This document shows, piece after piece, positions 41,594-52,647 of a stretch of DNA of 64,000 nt. Position numbers and translations under genes: made by a program. The notes under the pieces were generated by a model. The model saw nothing but the letters and a program-made list of their open reading frames with translations, did not search any database and had not been told where the DNA came from. Location of the stretch: positions 12,499 through 76,498 of the forward strand of contig JAEOTK010000196.1 of NCBI GenBank assembly GCA_016839875.1. The letters run 5' to 3'. The first letter of the stretch is position 1; each line of letters begins with the position of its first letter. Source of the DNA: Candidatus Heimdallarchaeota archaeon (lineage in GTDB: Archaea > Asgardarchaeota > Heimdallarchaeia > Heimdallarchaeales > Heimdallarchaeaceae).

Positions 41594-42631
41594 ATGGGTG
41601 TAAAAAAAATAAGTGATCTGTTTAAAGGCACTCCGATTAATCTAGATCAACTTAGACAAAAAAAATTGGCAGTTGACGCTTACAACATACTATACCAGTT
41701 TCTTGCTTCTATAAGAGGGGCTGATGGGAGTTTATTATCAGATGCAGAGGGAACAATCACAAGTCATCTTACTGGTTTATTATACAGGAATGCTAGATTA
41801 TTAGAAAAAGGCATACAATTAGTGTATGTGTTTGATGGAAAACCATCAAAACTGAAACGAGAAGAAATCAGAAGAAGAGCAGAAGTTAAGAAAAAAGCGA
41901 GAGAGGAATTAGAGGAAGCACTTGAAAGAGGAGACCTAGCACGTGCTCGAGTAGTAGCACAAAGAACAAGCAAATTAACTCCATCTATGGTTGATGATGG
42001 AAAGAAACTTTTAAGCTTGATGGGCATCCCTGTTGTAGAAGCACCTCACGAAGGAGAGTCCCAAGCAGCTTATATGGTTCAGCAGAAGAAAGTATGGGGG
42101 GTAGCATCTCAAGACTATGATAGCTTACTTTTTGGTTCTCCAGTTTTAGTGCGAAACCTTACACTTTCAGGAAGGAGAAGGTTACCAAGGTCAAGTCGAT
42201 ATGTTACTGTCAATGTAGAAGTATTTCATCAAAATGAATTGCTCCAAACTCTTGGATTAACAAAAGAGCAGATGGTTGATATGTCGATATTAATAGGGAC
42301 TGATTTTAATCCAGATGGAGTGAAGGGAGTAGGACCCAAAACCGCGTATAAATATATTCAGCAATATGGATCTTTAGAGAAAGTTATAGCTGGAGAAGAA
42401 TCTGTAGTTATAGATGAAGACATAGATGCGATACGAGAAATATTCCTCAGTCCTGTTGTAAATAATGATTATGAACTGAAATTCAAACCCATTGACATAG
42501 ATGGTGTTGTTCAATTTTTATGCGAAGAGAGAGGTTTCAGTAAAGATAGAGTCTATAATACTCTTTCAGAAGCAAAAAAAGGGCAAGATACTTCTCTAAA
42601 ACAAAAAAGTTTAGATGCATTCTTTGGCTGA
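41594..42631 (+). CDS. fen: flap endonuclease FEN1
   Basis: Cuts 5' flaps in Okazaki fragment processing and base excision repair. 345 residues starting MGVKKISDLF, with VDAYNILYQFLASIRG, FDGKPSKLKREEI, AYMVQQ and VASQDYDSLLFGSP (metal Asp residues), the TDFNPDGVKGVGPKTAYK H2TH region, and a C-terminal PCNA-binding PIP box QKSLDAFFG. GGTG precedes the ATG at 41594, so the GTG at 41582 is not used. It overlaps or abuts the Trm11-like gene. Confidence 0.95.
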   Translation: MGVKKISDLFKGTPINLDQLRQKKLAVDAYNILYQFLASIRGADGSLLSDAEGTITSHLTGLLYRNARLLEKGIQLVYVFDGKPSKLKREEIRRRAEVKKKAREELEEALERGDLARARVVAQRTSKLTPSMVDDGKKLLSLMGIPVVEAPHEGESQAAYMVQQKKVWGVASQDYDSLLFGSPVLVRNLTLSGRRRLPRSSRYVTVNVEVFHQNELLQTLGLTKEQMVDMSILIGTDFNPDGVKGVGPKTAYKYIQQYGSLEKVIAGEESVVIDEDIDAIREIFLSPVVNNDYELKFKPIDIDGVVQFLCEERGFSKDRVYNTLSEAKKGQDTSLKQKSLDAFFG

Positions 42632-42638
42632 TGATTAT

Positions 42639-43874
42639 ATGGCTTCTCAAATGAGTCTTTTCGTAAAATTAGGTTCCAATAGAGAACTATCTAAGTTGGA
42701 GCTTTCAGAGATGTTAGAGAGGTCATCCTTGGATTCTTTGGAATTCTTCGAATGGAAAGACTATATGTTTTTATCAACAAACAAAAAAGTTGAACAAAGA
42801 TTATTCAGTCTTCTTGATTATTCTGGAAGTATAATTAAAGCTGGGAATATATTCTATGAAGGAATTTCTTCAGATGAAACAAAACTGAGAGAGAAAATAA
42901 GACTCAATATTTCTCAAGCAATACAAGGAAAACTTGGGAAAAAAATCAAAATTTCTATTAACATTCAAACTCAAAACGTTGAAGAAAGAAAAAAAATTAG
43001 CCGAATAATTAGATCTGAAATCAGACAGTTAACTAAACCAAAACATGTAAATGCAAAAGTAATTCCAACAAAAAAAGATTCAATGGAACTATCTCCTTTT
43101 CAGTATCACAAAGAAAACATTCCTAGAAGAGGATACGAAATTAACTGCTTTCTAGTGAAATCCAAAATTCTAATTGGTTTTTCTAAATGGGTTACAAATC
43201 CTTTCAAAGATATTAAGCAAGATGAAGAACGACCAATGCGTCTCTTCACGCATGGAACTTCAATCAAATTAGCTAGAACTCTTATCAATCTTTCAAATAT
43301 TTCACAAGATGATATTCTTCTTGATCCCTTCTGTGGAACTGGTACTATACTTCTTGAAGCTTTGAAACAGGGTGTGAATGTCATTGGTGTAGATAAAGAT
43401 TCTAAATGCGTGCGTGCTACTAAAGCAAACTTGAATCATTTTACTTCTCTTTATCCTTCAAAGAAGAGAATTAAGGATAAGTGGTCAATTTATCATCATG
43501 ACTCTAGAAATTTGGCTAATGTACTCAACAAAGAAATAGATGTTTTAGTTACTGAGCCGTATTTAGGACCTTTCCTAAGAAACCTACCCTCAAAAGAACA
43601 GGGAAAGAAAATTATGAAAGATCTTGAGAAATTGTACATTCAAGTTTTAAACGAGAGTAAAAAATATCTAAAAGAAAAGAGCAAAATCCTATTTATCATT
43701 CCAGAATATCAATATGCTTCCTCAGAAATGCTCTGTCCAGATTTTACTCGTATAGCTGATAGAACATCTTTGAAAATGATATCCAATAGTAAATTCTTCA
43801 AAGTAAAAATACCAGTAAATATTGGTAGAAAGCACAATATAATTAATCGAAAGTTGCTGATTTTCTCTAAATAA
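42639..43874 (+). CDS. Trm11/TrmG10-like tRNA guanine-N2 methyltransferase
   Basis: About 411 residues. A THUMP-like N-terminal half is followed by the Rossmann methyltransferase domain with DPFCGTGTILLEALK and the catalytic-type motif TEPYLGPFL where the family norm is (D/N)PPY. Related archaeal enzymes make N2-methylguanosine at tRNA position 10. The ATG at 42639 follows the fen stop by 7 bases with a GATGAT signal; a start at 42615 inside fen is possible. Translation is likely coupled to fen. The Thr-Glu change makes precise activity uncertain. Confidence 0.85.
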   Translation: MASQMSLFVKLGSNRELSKLELSEMLERSSLDSLEFFEWKDYMFLSTNKKVEQRLFSLLDYSGSIIKAGNIFYEGISSDETKLREKIRLNISQAIQGKLGKKIKISINIQTQNVEERKKISRIIRSEIRQLTKPKHVNAKVIPTKKDSMELSPFQYHKENIPRRGYEINCFLVKSKILIGFSKWVTNPFKDIKQDEERPMRLFTHGTSIKLARTLINLSNISQDDILLDPFCGTGTILLEALKQGVNVIGVDKDSKCVRATKANLNHFTSLYPSKKRIKDKWSIYHHDSRNLANVLNKEIDVLVTEPYLGPFLRNLPSKEQGKKIMKDLEKLYIQVLNESKKYLKEKSKILFIIPEYQYASSEMLCPDFTRIADRTSLKMISNSKFFKVKIPVNIGRKHNIINRKLLIFSK

Positions 43875-43893
43875 GAAGTTCTAGCCTAGATTC

Positions 43894-44160
43894 TCAATCT
43901 TCACCAATAGCTAGGAAATCCATTCCTTTTGTTATTTTTTGAATTCTTCTTCTGGTTTTTGATATCCAGCTTACATGAACTAATCCTTGATTTTCGAGTG
44001 TCAACAAGGCTTTGTTTAGCTCTGTATCTGAATAATCACCATACATATCTTTCAAAGGATTTTCCAGGTCGCTTTCTAGTAGAACTCCTCCTCTCTTTTC
44101 TAAAATGGCTAGAATGCAAGATTTTAGTGGTGTAACTCTCCACATGTCATTAGAACCCAT
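43894..44160 (-). CDS. small winged-helix protein
   Basis: An 88-residue winged helix: SCILAILEKRGGVLLESDLE, KDMYGDYSDTELNKALLTLENQGLVHVSWI and a C-terminal wing KTRRRIQKIT. Probably a DNA-binding regulator; the target is unknown. It has no partner in the operon. The 5' region, 44161-44336, is A/T-rich and also precedes the small membrane gene on the other strand, so it could regulate that divergent gene. Confidence 0.75.
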   Translation of the reverse strand: MGSNDMWRVTPLKSCILAILEKRGGVLLESDLENPLKDMYGDYSDTELNKALLTLENQGLVHVSWISKTRRRIQKITKGMDFLAIGED

Positions 44161-44336
44161 GAATGAAATATATATTATGTGTTTAAATGCATTATGATAG
44201 ACAATTGATGATGACTAGCTAAATGCTCTTTTTCGAGTTGATTTAGCATTTTTTATTTTGTTTTATTAATATTATAGCTAAATAATTCTTAAAGCAAAAT
44301 TTTTAATAAGGTAGAAATTTGAAGTCTTCAATCACA

Positions 44337-44519
44337 ATGAACACTCGTCATCGAATATATCTAATATTCTTCCTTTCAATAGGGATAATTTTCCTGATTA
44401 TTGCATTAGTGCAACAACAATTAATTAGCGGTTATGATATCTTTAGCAACTTTACATCAGATCAAGTAATTGATTTCCTTGATACATATACAACAGGTTT
44501 CCCAAGACCATGGGCCTGA
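44337..44519 (+). CDS. small membrane protein preceding the ferredoxin-type gene
   Basis: A 60-residue protein with one strong membrane helix (IYLIFFLSIGIIFLIIALV) after a short basic N terminus, then an exposed C-terminal part (SGYDIFSNFTSDQV ... FPRPWA). The ATG at 44337 is preferred to a TTG at 44319. It starts just before the NapH-like gene (19 bases) and is likely an accessory subunit. No family recognised. Confidence 0.65.
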   Translation: MNTRHRIYLIFFLSIGIIFLIIALVQQQLISGYDIFSNFTSDQVIDFLDTYTTGFPRPWA

Positions 44520-44538
44520 TAACAAGAAGTGATAGATA

Positions 44539-45462
44539 ATGGCAACAAAAGAATTTAAACTAAAACTAACAACAGCTTTACGACCTGTGCTTGATCATCG
44601 AATCCGAATAATTAGAACAATTGTTCAGCTTATCATGTTCGGTCTTCTAAATGGATTAATATTCGGATTAGGAAGAGTTGCATTTATACTTCCAGTTGAA
44701 TTTCCAACAGGAGGACCTTTCTCGACAGTATGGAATGCTTTTGAGGCTCTACAGTATGCTATTACTTGGTGGATATTCCCATATATGGCAGTATCAATAT
44801 TCATCTTATTCGGGACTATTTTTGGTAAAACAACTTGTAGTTGGGTTTGTCCCTTTGGTCTCTTCCAAGATTTATTCAGACTAATTCCTGTTAAGAAAAG
44901 AAAAGTTTCCCGACCTACTAATAAAAGCTTGAGTAGGATTGGAATCGCAGTAGTAGTGTTCATTCTTCTAATGGCATTCATAATTGGAATAACACTCAAT
45001 AACAGTGGAAGTAAATCAGCTTTTGGTGCAGGACAAGATATGCCTTTTGGTACAATAGATCCTGCAGCAACACTATTTGCAACATTATACTATTATCTAA
45101 AATGGGGAGCGCAATCCTCTACATTTGGTGCTGAAATTGGAGAATGGAAATTTGTTTTCTTCATGAGACTTATCATTTTCATCATAGTATTAGTGTTAAT
45201 TACTCTCTATCCTCGTGCTTATTGTAGATGGATGTGCCCATCTGGAGCTATCTTAGGATTCTTTAGCCGATACAGTCTTTTTGGAATGAGAATCAACAAA
45301 AATAGGTGTACTAGTGGTTGTAATGATTGCGAAAATGCATGCCCAGTTCAAGTACCTATTTTAACTTATGATAAAGATATAACAGATAAGATGTGTACGA
45401 ATTGTGGTGAGTGCATAGATGCTTGCAATGAAGGAGCTCTAAAATTCACTTTTAGGTTCTAA
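44539..45462 (+). CDS. NapH-like polyferredoxin membrane protein
   Basis: 307 residues with about five membrane segments and iron-sulphur motifs: KTTCSWVCPFG and CRWMCPSGA, each in the CxxxCP form of NapH/NosR/CcoG-type proteins, plus C-terminal [4Fe-4S] sites CNDCENACPV and CTNCGECIDACNEG. Such proteins pass electrons between quinone or membrane carriers and soluble oxidoreductases. No nap, nos or cyt-oxidase genes are in the window, so the partner is unknown. GTGAT is seen before the ATG. Confidence 0.88.
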   Translation: MATKEFKLKLTTALRPVLDHRIRIIRTIVQLIMFGLLNGLIFGLGRVAFILPVEFPTGGPFSTVWNAFEALQYAITWWIFPYMAVSIFILFGTIFGKTTCSWVCPFGLFQDLFRLIPVKKRKVSRPTNKSLSRIGIAVVVFILLMAFIIGITLNNSGSKSAFGAGQDMPFGTIDPAATLFATLYYYLKWGAQSSTFGAEIGEWKFVFFMRLIIFIIVLVLITLYPRAYCRWMCPSGAILGFFSRYSLFGMRINKNRCTSGCNDCENACPVQVPILTYDKDITDKMCTNCGECIDACNEGALKFTFRF

Positions 45463-45570
45463 GCTTTTTTCACTCTCTCACTCTTTATTTCTAGCAATAA
45501 CAATCGTTTGTGCTTAAATAAGTAAATCTCTATTGAAAGAATGGGTATAAAAACAACCATTATAAAGCTA

Positions 45571-45578
45571 AAATATAT
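45571..45578 (+). promoter_or_regulatory. TATA box of the cdc48 gene
   Basis: AAATATAT within an A-rich context about 50 bases before the ATG, giving a start site near 45600; a GAGG Shine-Dalgarno is at 45613-45616. Sequence position only. Confidence 0.45.
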
Positions 45579-45621
45579 CCGTCAAATAAGATAGAAAAAA
45601 GTAAATACATCTGAGGCGTAA

Positions 45622-47811
<2,190 letters not shown>

Positions 47812-47814
47812 TCT

Positions 47815-47851
47815 ATTCTTTTTCACTATTTTCTTTTCTTTGTTTTTTGTT
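47815..47851 (+). terminator. T-rich putative terminator after cdc48
   Basis: A series of T-runs (five, four, four and six T) begins a few bases after the cdc48 stop, typical of archaeal U-tract termination. Composition only. Confidence 0.4.
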
Positions 47852-47938
47852 ATGATTTTCTAGAGAGTTCAATTGATATTTTAAATAGATTTTTAAGTTT
47901 GATTTAACTAACTATAATCTTGAAGGGTTGCGCTTTAA

Positions 47939-48790
47939 ATGATGGGGTTTTATATAATCAATAAAGACAAGTTGGATATTCTTTTTTGTAGACCACTCTC
48001 ATTAAAAGCGGATGAAGCGGAAATAGATGAGATAGTTAAATTATTACTCTCCTTTTATGTTAAAACAGAAGAACAACCATCTCTTGAGGAATTACAGATT
48101 CTAAAATTCAGTAATAGCAAAGTATTGTTTATGAGTAAATACTCGTTCTTATTCGTGTTACTTAGTCCTCCAAATTACTCCACAGAAATGGTCTCTTCGC
48201 AACTATTTTTCTTCATGAAATTGTTTCTGAATGCTTTCGAAATCAAAGATGAAAAAAGTGCAAACGAGTTCATGGAAGAATTGGAAGGAATAAAGAGAAG
48301 AGAAGTTTCAGAATCTCTTTCTCACTCGTTCATGTTATGGAATGTTCTAGATTTACATATTGAAGATATAGATAAAAGAAACATGATTGAAGTGTTCGAA
48401 AATATACTCAATTCCATTTGGATGGGTATAAGAATGTTTGATGTAGAAAGTGAAACAAGAAGTGATAATTTTACGATTGAAAATTTAATTATAAACTTCA
48501 AAGAATTCTTGAATAAGAATGCATATAATCTGAAAAAAGCATTTGAATTAAAAGAAGACGAAGGGTTTGATTTCTGCAATGTAGATGTACAAAGGGGAAC
48601 AACGACTGAAATTCAAATGGAATTCATTGTACTCCTTAAACACATAATAGAACATCTCGAAGAACATATAGGTCTTGAAGGATTAAGACAAGTTATTTCA
48701 TATAAACTACCAGTAACAATGAAAATGGAATGGGAGAGATTACTGGGATTAGGTGTGTTGCAAGACATTCTTGCATCAGTGTGGAGGTAA
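47939..48790 (+). CDS. longin-like protein upstream of a Rab-like GTPase
   Basis: 283 residues. Residues 1-105 (GFYIINKDKLDILFCRPLS, helix, FSNSKVLFMSKYSFLFVLL) follow the longin pattern; the remainder is mostly helical and charged, with NIIIE-type helices. The next gene (a Rab-like GTPase) starts five bases after its stop, with the Shine-Dalgarno GGAGGT inside the last codons, so both proteins are made together. A longin-type GTPase regulator or membrane tether is a reasonable inference. The start may be either of two adjacent ATG codons. Confidence 0.75.
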   Translation: MMGFYIINKDKLDILFCRPLSLKADEAEIDEIVKLLLSFYVKTEEQPSLEELQILKFSNSKVLFMSKYSFLFVLLSPPNYSTEMVSSQLFFFMKLFLNAFEIKDEKSANEFMEELEGIKRREVSESLSHSFMLWNVLDLHIEDIDKRNMIEVFENILNSIWMGIRMFDVESETRSDNFTIENLIINFKEFLNKNAYNLKKAFELKEDEGFDFCNVDVQRGTTTEIQMEFIVLLKHIIEHLEEHIGLEGLRQVISYKLPVTMKMEWERLLGLGVLQDILASVWR

Positions 48791-48795
48791 AGAAA

Positions 48796-49383
48796 ATGAA
48801 TCAATTGCAAAAAATAATATGTGTAGGCTCAGCATTTGTAGGAAAAACATCATTGGCAAGAAGATTTACTCTGAATACATTCATCCATAGCTATATACCA
48901 ACACTAGGGGTTTCTTGGCTAACAAAAACAATTACATTTACACCAGAACAATTGAATGAAAATTTAACAAAAGAAATATACAGCGAACCGCTAACGTTAA
49001 GACTCAGTTTGTGGGACACAGGGGGGCAAGAGATGTTTACCTATCTCCGTCCTAAATATTACGCCGGAGCAACCTGTGCTGTTCTAGTCTACGATATTAC
49101 TAATCACAATTCCTTTGATGATATTGATATGTGGGTAAGTGAAGTAACTTCTAAATGTCCTGATATTCCTGTTATCATTTGTGGGAACAAATTTGATTTG
49201 AAAGATGCCCGTTCTGTAGATTATGAAGATGCAGTTGAATACGTAAAATTCAAACACTTTGATTATGTTGAAACTTCAGCACTGAATGCTCACAATGTGG
49301 ATAAAATCTTTTACCATGCCAGTAGGCTTTCTCATCAATTTAGTAATGATCACCTTAAATTTAGAAAAGAGTACATATTATGA
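48796..49383 (+). CDS. Rab/Ras-like small GTPase
   Basis: 195 residues with all G boxes: G1 GSAFVGKTS (11-19), G2 Thr36 in PTLGVSW, G3 WDTGGQE (73-79), G4 GNKFD, G5 ETSAL. The Ala of WDTAGQE is Gly here. The distance from Thr36 to WDTGGQE is 37 residues against about 23 in Rab proteins, so there is an insert of roughly 14 residues in the interswitch (PEQLNENLTKEI). The C terminus (RKEYIL) has no Cys, so no prenyl anchor is expected. The frame is open upstream, but GGAGGT at 48783-48788 fixes the ATG. Asgard archaea carry many such GTPases. Confidence 0.92.
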   Translation: MNQLQKIICVGSAFVGKTSLARRFTLNTFIHSYIPTLGVSWLTKTITFTPEQLNENLTKEIYSEPLTLRLSLWDTGGQEMFTYLRPKYYAGATCAVLVYDITNHNSFDDIDMWVSEVTSKCPDIPVIICGNKFDLKDARSVDYEDAVEYVKFKHFDYVETSALNAHNVDKIFYHASRLSHQFSNDHLKFRKEYIL

Positions 49384-49482
49384 TTTGTCTCCGATTCTTT
49401 CCAAGGTTTATCTTTTTATACTTATATTTTATAAATATCAAGAAGAATATGTTTTATAAATAGTATTTTTAGAGGTGCAATC

Positions 49483-50625
49483 ATGAGTAATGACGTACAG
49501 ATAGATATGTCTGAATTTATTTCAGTTAAGGCGGATGAACCAATTTCAAAAGCTCTAGATATTTTCAAAAAAAGAACACGTGATGTATTAGTTTTTGATG
49601 ATAGAGAGGTCTTTATCGGATATCTAACAAAAAGATCTGTCACTTTTCAATCTCGAATAAATATTGATGCTAAAGTTTCAAGTTTTGTACGAAGCGTTCC
49701 AACAGTAAACAAAAACACATCAGTTGATGAAATTGCGAGATTGCTGTTAGCTGCTAAAGTGTTTTCTGTTCCAGTTGAAGAAAATGGGAAGATAATAGGT
49801 GTTTTTCGTGATATTGATATTCTTCGAGCTTCCAGTGATATTTTTGGATCAAAGAAAGTCAAAGATGCAATGACACAAAATCCAATTAACATCAAACCTG
49901 ATACTACCGTTGCTAAAGCTATTGCTATACTTCGATCAAATAATATTTCACGTACTCCAGTTGTTGATGAATCAAGCAAACTTGTAGGAATAGTCAGTCC
50001 ACATGATATGTCCAAACTTGTTCGAAAAGATTTTTCAAAACAAACAGCGGGTAATGCTTTTTCAGTTCCTGTAAAGGATGTTATGACTGAAGGAGTTGTA
50101 ACCTGTAAACCTAGTGATTTTCTAATTGAAGCTATTGACAAATTGTATGATAAGAATCATAAGGCATTGATAGTAGTTAACGAAGAACAACAACCTGAGG
50201 GAATATTAACTACAAGAGATCTACTAGAATCAATAAGCACTCCTCCTGAAACAGAGGGCTATTACTTAAGAGTTCTGGGAGATGTGGACGATGCTGATAT
50301 GGAGCAAGTAATGGAGATGGGAATAGAATTCATAAAGAAATATGCTAGTATAATTGGCACTTCTGGTCAATTCTACATCCATGCTAAAATAATTCCTAAG
50401 AAGAAATTCAGAGGATTTTCATTGTGCCAAATAAGGTTGAGAATTACAACTACCAAAGGAAAGGTTTACGTAACTCGTTCAGAAGGATATGGTTTATTCA
50501 GTGCTTATGTTGTAGGACTAGATAAGCTGGAAAGAGAAATCATTTCAGAGCGAGAATTAGAAATTCAACAAGAACAATCAGCTGCTAGTGAGAGATATCT
50601 TCTAGAAGAATTTGAAGAATTATAA
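49483..50625 (+). CDS. four-CBS-domain protein with extra C-terminal domain
   Basis: 380 residues. Four CBS repeats (about 1-60, 63-125, 126-190, 195-255; examples FIGYLTKRSV, VIGVFRDIDIL-like IIGVFRDIDIL, LVGIVSPHDMS, PEGILTTRDLL) form two Bateman pairs that may bind adenosyl ligands. Residues 270-380 form an alpha-beta module (GQFYIHAKIIPKKKFRG ... ITTTKGKVYVTRSEGYGLF) that by eye recalls ribosome hibernation factor-type domains. CBS-containing proteins that bind idle ribosomes are known in archaea; calling this one is an inference. Starts with GAGGTG six bases before the ATG. Confidence 0.78.
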   Translation: MSNDVQIDMSEFISVKADEPISKALDIFKKRTRDVLVFDDREVFIGYLTKRSVTFQSRINIDAKVSSFVRSVPTVNKNTSVDEIARLLLAAKVFSVPVEENGKIIGVFRDIDILRASSDIFGSKKVKDAMTQNPINIKPDTTVAKAIAILRSNNISRTPVVDESSKLVGIVSPHDMSKLVRKDFSKQTAGNAFSVPVKDVMTEGVVTCKPSDFLIEAIDKLYDKNHKALIVVNEEQQPEGILTTRDLLESISTPPETEGYYLRVLGDVDDADMEQVMEMGIEFIKKYASIIGTSGQFYIHAKIIPKKKFRGFSLCQIRLRITTTKGKVYVTRSEGYGLFSAYVVGLDKLEREIISERELEIQQEQSAASERYLLEEFEEL

Positions 50626-50627
50626 CC

Positions 50628-50650
50628 TCTCTTTTTCTTTTCTATTTTAT
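50628..50650 (+). terminator. T-rich putative terminator after the CBS gene
   Basis: CTCTCTTTTTCTTTTC-like T-tract directly after the stop. Composition only; the FrhB-like gene starts about 60 bases later. Confidence 0.35.
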
Positions 50651-50709
50651 TGAATTTATTAGGTGTCATTCCGTTATTCTTTTTAATCCAAAAATTTGGG
50701 ATTATACAT

Positions 50710-51765
50710 ATGTCTGAAACAGTAATAAAGCGAAGAAGAAAGAATTTCGCACTTTTAAATCGTGAAGTAATAAAGCCAGGCTACTGTGTTTCGTGTGGTG
50801 GATGTGAAGCTGTATGCCCAGTGTATGTTATATCAATGGAACAATTAACTCCTAAATTAGTAGGGGGGTGCATCTCTTGTGGAGCTTGCGTGGATATTTG
50901 TTTAAGATATAAACAGCGAGAAGAGCAACCAGAGCATGATGAAAATAGTATTGGGATCGTAAAAGAAGTTTATATTGGACGATCAAAGATTGAAGATATA
51001 AGTTCTCGATCTCAAAATGGTGGTATTGTAACAACAATGTTGGTCACAGCAATGCAGAAAAATACAATAGACTCTGCACTTGTTACTGGTCATATAACAG
51101 ATCTTCTAGCCCCATCTCCTCAATTAGCCATGTCAGAGTTTGAAATTCGTAAAGCTGCAAAGTCGAAATATACTTTGAATCCTGTCTTGATTAAGCTAAC
51201 TTCAATAAAACTAAGCCAAAAAGAATCAGTTGCTGTTGTTGGATTACCCTGTCATATTGAAACATTATCTAATGTTGTTGATATGAAAAATCTAGGGGCA
51301 GATTTTCGAATAAAGTATACAATAGGTCTCTTCTGTATGAGTTGTTATTCACCGAATGCTTTCAGGAGCATTATTTCTGATAATCTTGGTCTTACAACAG
51401 CTTCTCTATCAAAAACAGATTGTGCTCGAGGAAAATTCTTCTTCGAAACACCAGAAGGTGTTACTGACATAAAGATAAAAGAATGTGGTACAGCAAAAGC
51501 AGAAGGGTGCAAATATTGTCTAGATTTCACTGCTGAATATGCAGATATATCCATAGGTAATATTGGTGTTGATGATGATAGTAATATCATAATTGTAAGA
51601 AATGAGAGAGGAAAGGAAATATTAGATCTTGCGATTGCAGCAGGTGTACTTGATGTTCAGAAAGTTGATGAGAATAACTGGGAAGAAAAGCTTGCAGCTG
51701 CAAAGAAACTAGGAGCATCAAAAAAGAGAGGAGCAAAAACCCTCCCTCCATTGCCTACACCTTAA
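50710..51765 (+). CDS. F420-reducing hydrogenase beta-subunit-like protein (FrhB family)
   Basis: 351 residues. Two ferredoxin-type [4Fe-4S] sites (CVSCGGCEAVCPV and CISCGACVDIC) at the N terminus, then the FrhB domain with SQNGGIVTTML, VVGLPCHIET, GLFCMSC, KTDCARGKFFF and CKYCLDFTAEYADISIG. FrhB-type proteins reduce or oxidise coenzyme F420 with iron-sulphur clusters as electron relay. The partner protein is not encoded here. It sits 27 bases upstream of cofE, so an F420 unit is plausible. ATG 50710 preferred to 50650. Confidence 0.9.
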   Translation: MSETVIKRRRKNFALLNREVIKPGYCVSCGGCEAVCPVYVISMEQLTPKLVGGCISCGACVDICLRYKQREEQPEHDENSIGIVKEVYIGRSKIEDISSRSQNGGIVTTMLVTAMQKNTIDSALVTGHITDLLAPSPQLAMSEFEIRKAAKSKYTLNPVLIKLTSIKLSQKESVAVVGLPCHIETLSNVVDMKNLGADFRIKYTIGLFCMSCYSPNAFRSIISDNLGLTTASLSKTDCARGKFFFETPEGVTDIKIKECGTAKAEGCKYCLDFTAEYADISIGNIGVDDDSNIIIVRNERGKEILDLAIAAGVLDVQKVDENNWEEKLAAAKKLGASKKRGAKTLPPLPTP

Positions 51766-51792
51766 AATACTTAGAAAAGAAGTTTTCATGAG

Positions 51793-52551
51793 GTGGATGC
51801 TATCTCTAGAATTGAAATTCTACCCTTGAAGCTTCCCATTATTAAAGAAGCAGACAATATTGCTCAGAGTATTATCGATACTGTATCAGATGAAGGTTAT
51901 AATATTCAAGATGGAGACATCTTTGTAATAGCACATACTATCATTTCTCGAGCAGAGGGTAAGGAATTCTATCTTCCTTCAATTTCTCCATCGCCTTTTG
52001 CTGAACTAATTGCAAGAAAAACTGGTAAGGATCCTTCTCTTGTTGAGCTCATTATCAATGAAGCTGAACAAATTCTTAAAGTTCAAAATAATATGATTAT
52101 CACTAAAACAGTACATGGTTGGATATGTGCAAACTCAGCTATAGATCAATCCAATTCTCGACCAAATTGTGCTGTAAGTCTTCCAAGAGATTCTAATCAT
52201 TCTGCAAGCGAAATAGGAAAGAGACTAACTGAATATTATAAGAAGGATATATCAGTTCTAATATCTGATACACATGGAAGAGCACTTAGAAGAGGGGCAA
52301 TCAACATAGCCATTGGATCTTATAATTTCTCAGTGATAGATGATGCCGTTGGAAGAGAAGATATTTTTGGTTACAAACTTAAATCAACAATAGTTGCGCT
52401 AGCAGATGAAGTTTGTTCAGCTGCGGAATTGCTTATGGGACAAGCTGGTGAGATGGTTCCTGTTGTTCTTGTTCGAGGATTAAAACAAAGAAGTCCAATC
52501 TCAAGTGTTGAGGAACTTCAATTTGAAGATGCAAGAAGATTGTTCCGATAA
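51793..52551 (+). CDS. cofE: coenzyme F420-0:L-glutamate ligase CofE
   Basis: Adds glutamates to F420-0 with GTP. 252 residues with LPLKLPIIKEADNIAQ, DIFVIAHTIISRAEG, VHGWICANSAIDQSN, VLISDTHGRALRRGAINIAIG and EVCSAAELLMGQA, all CofE signatures. The start is a GTG next to a GAGG; an ATG five bases further is out of frame. Following directly on the FrhB-like gene, it supports a role for F420 in this organism's redox metabolism. Confidence 0.93.
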   Translation: MDAISRIEILPLKLPIIKEADNIAQSIIDTVSDEGYNIQDGDIFVIAHTIISRAEGKEFYLPSISPSPFAELIARKTGKDPSLVELIINEAEQILKVQNNMIITKTVHGWICANSAIDQSNSRPNCAVSLPRDSNHSASEIGKRLTEYYKKDISVLISDTHGRALRRGAINIAIGSYNFSVIDDAVGREDIFGYKLKSTIVALADEVCSAAELLMGQAGEMVPVVLVRGLKQRSPISSVEELQFEDARRLFR

Positions 52552-52647
52552 CCAACAACAAACTTATAATCAACATCATTGCATTTCTAGATAGTTGTTG
52601 TTGACAGCAGAGAATAGTCTATGAGATGCAAATTTGAGGTGTGATTC

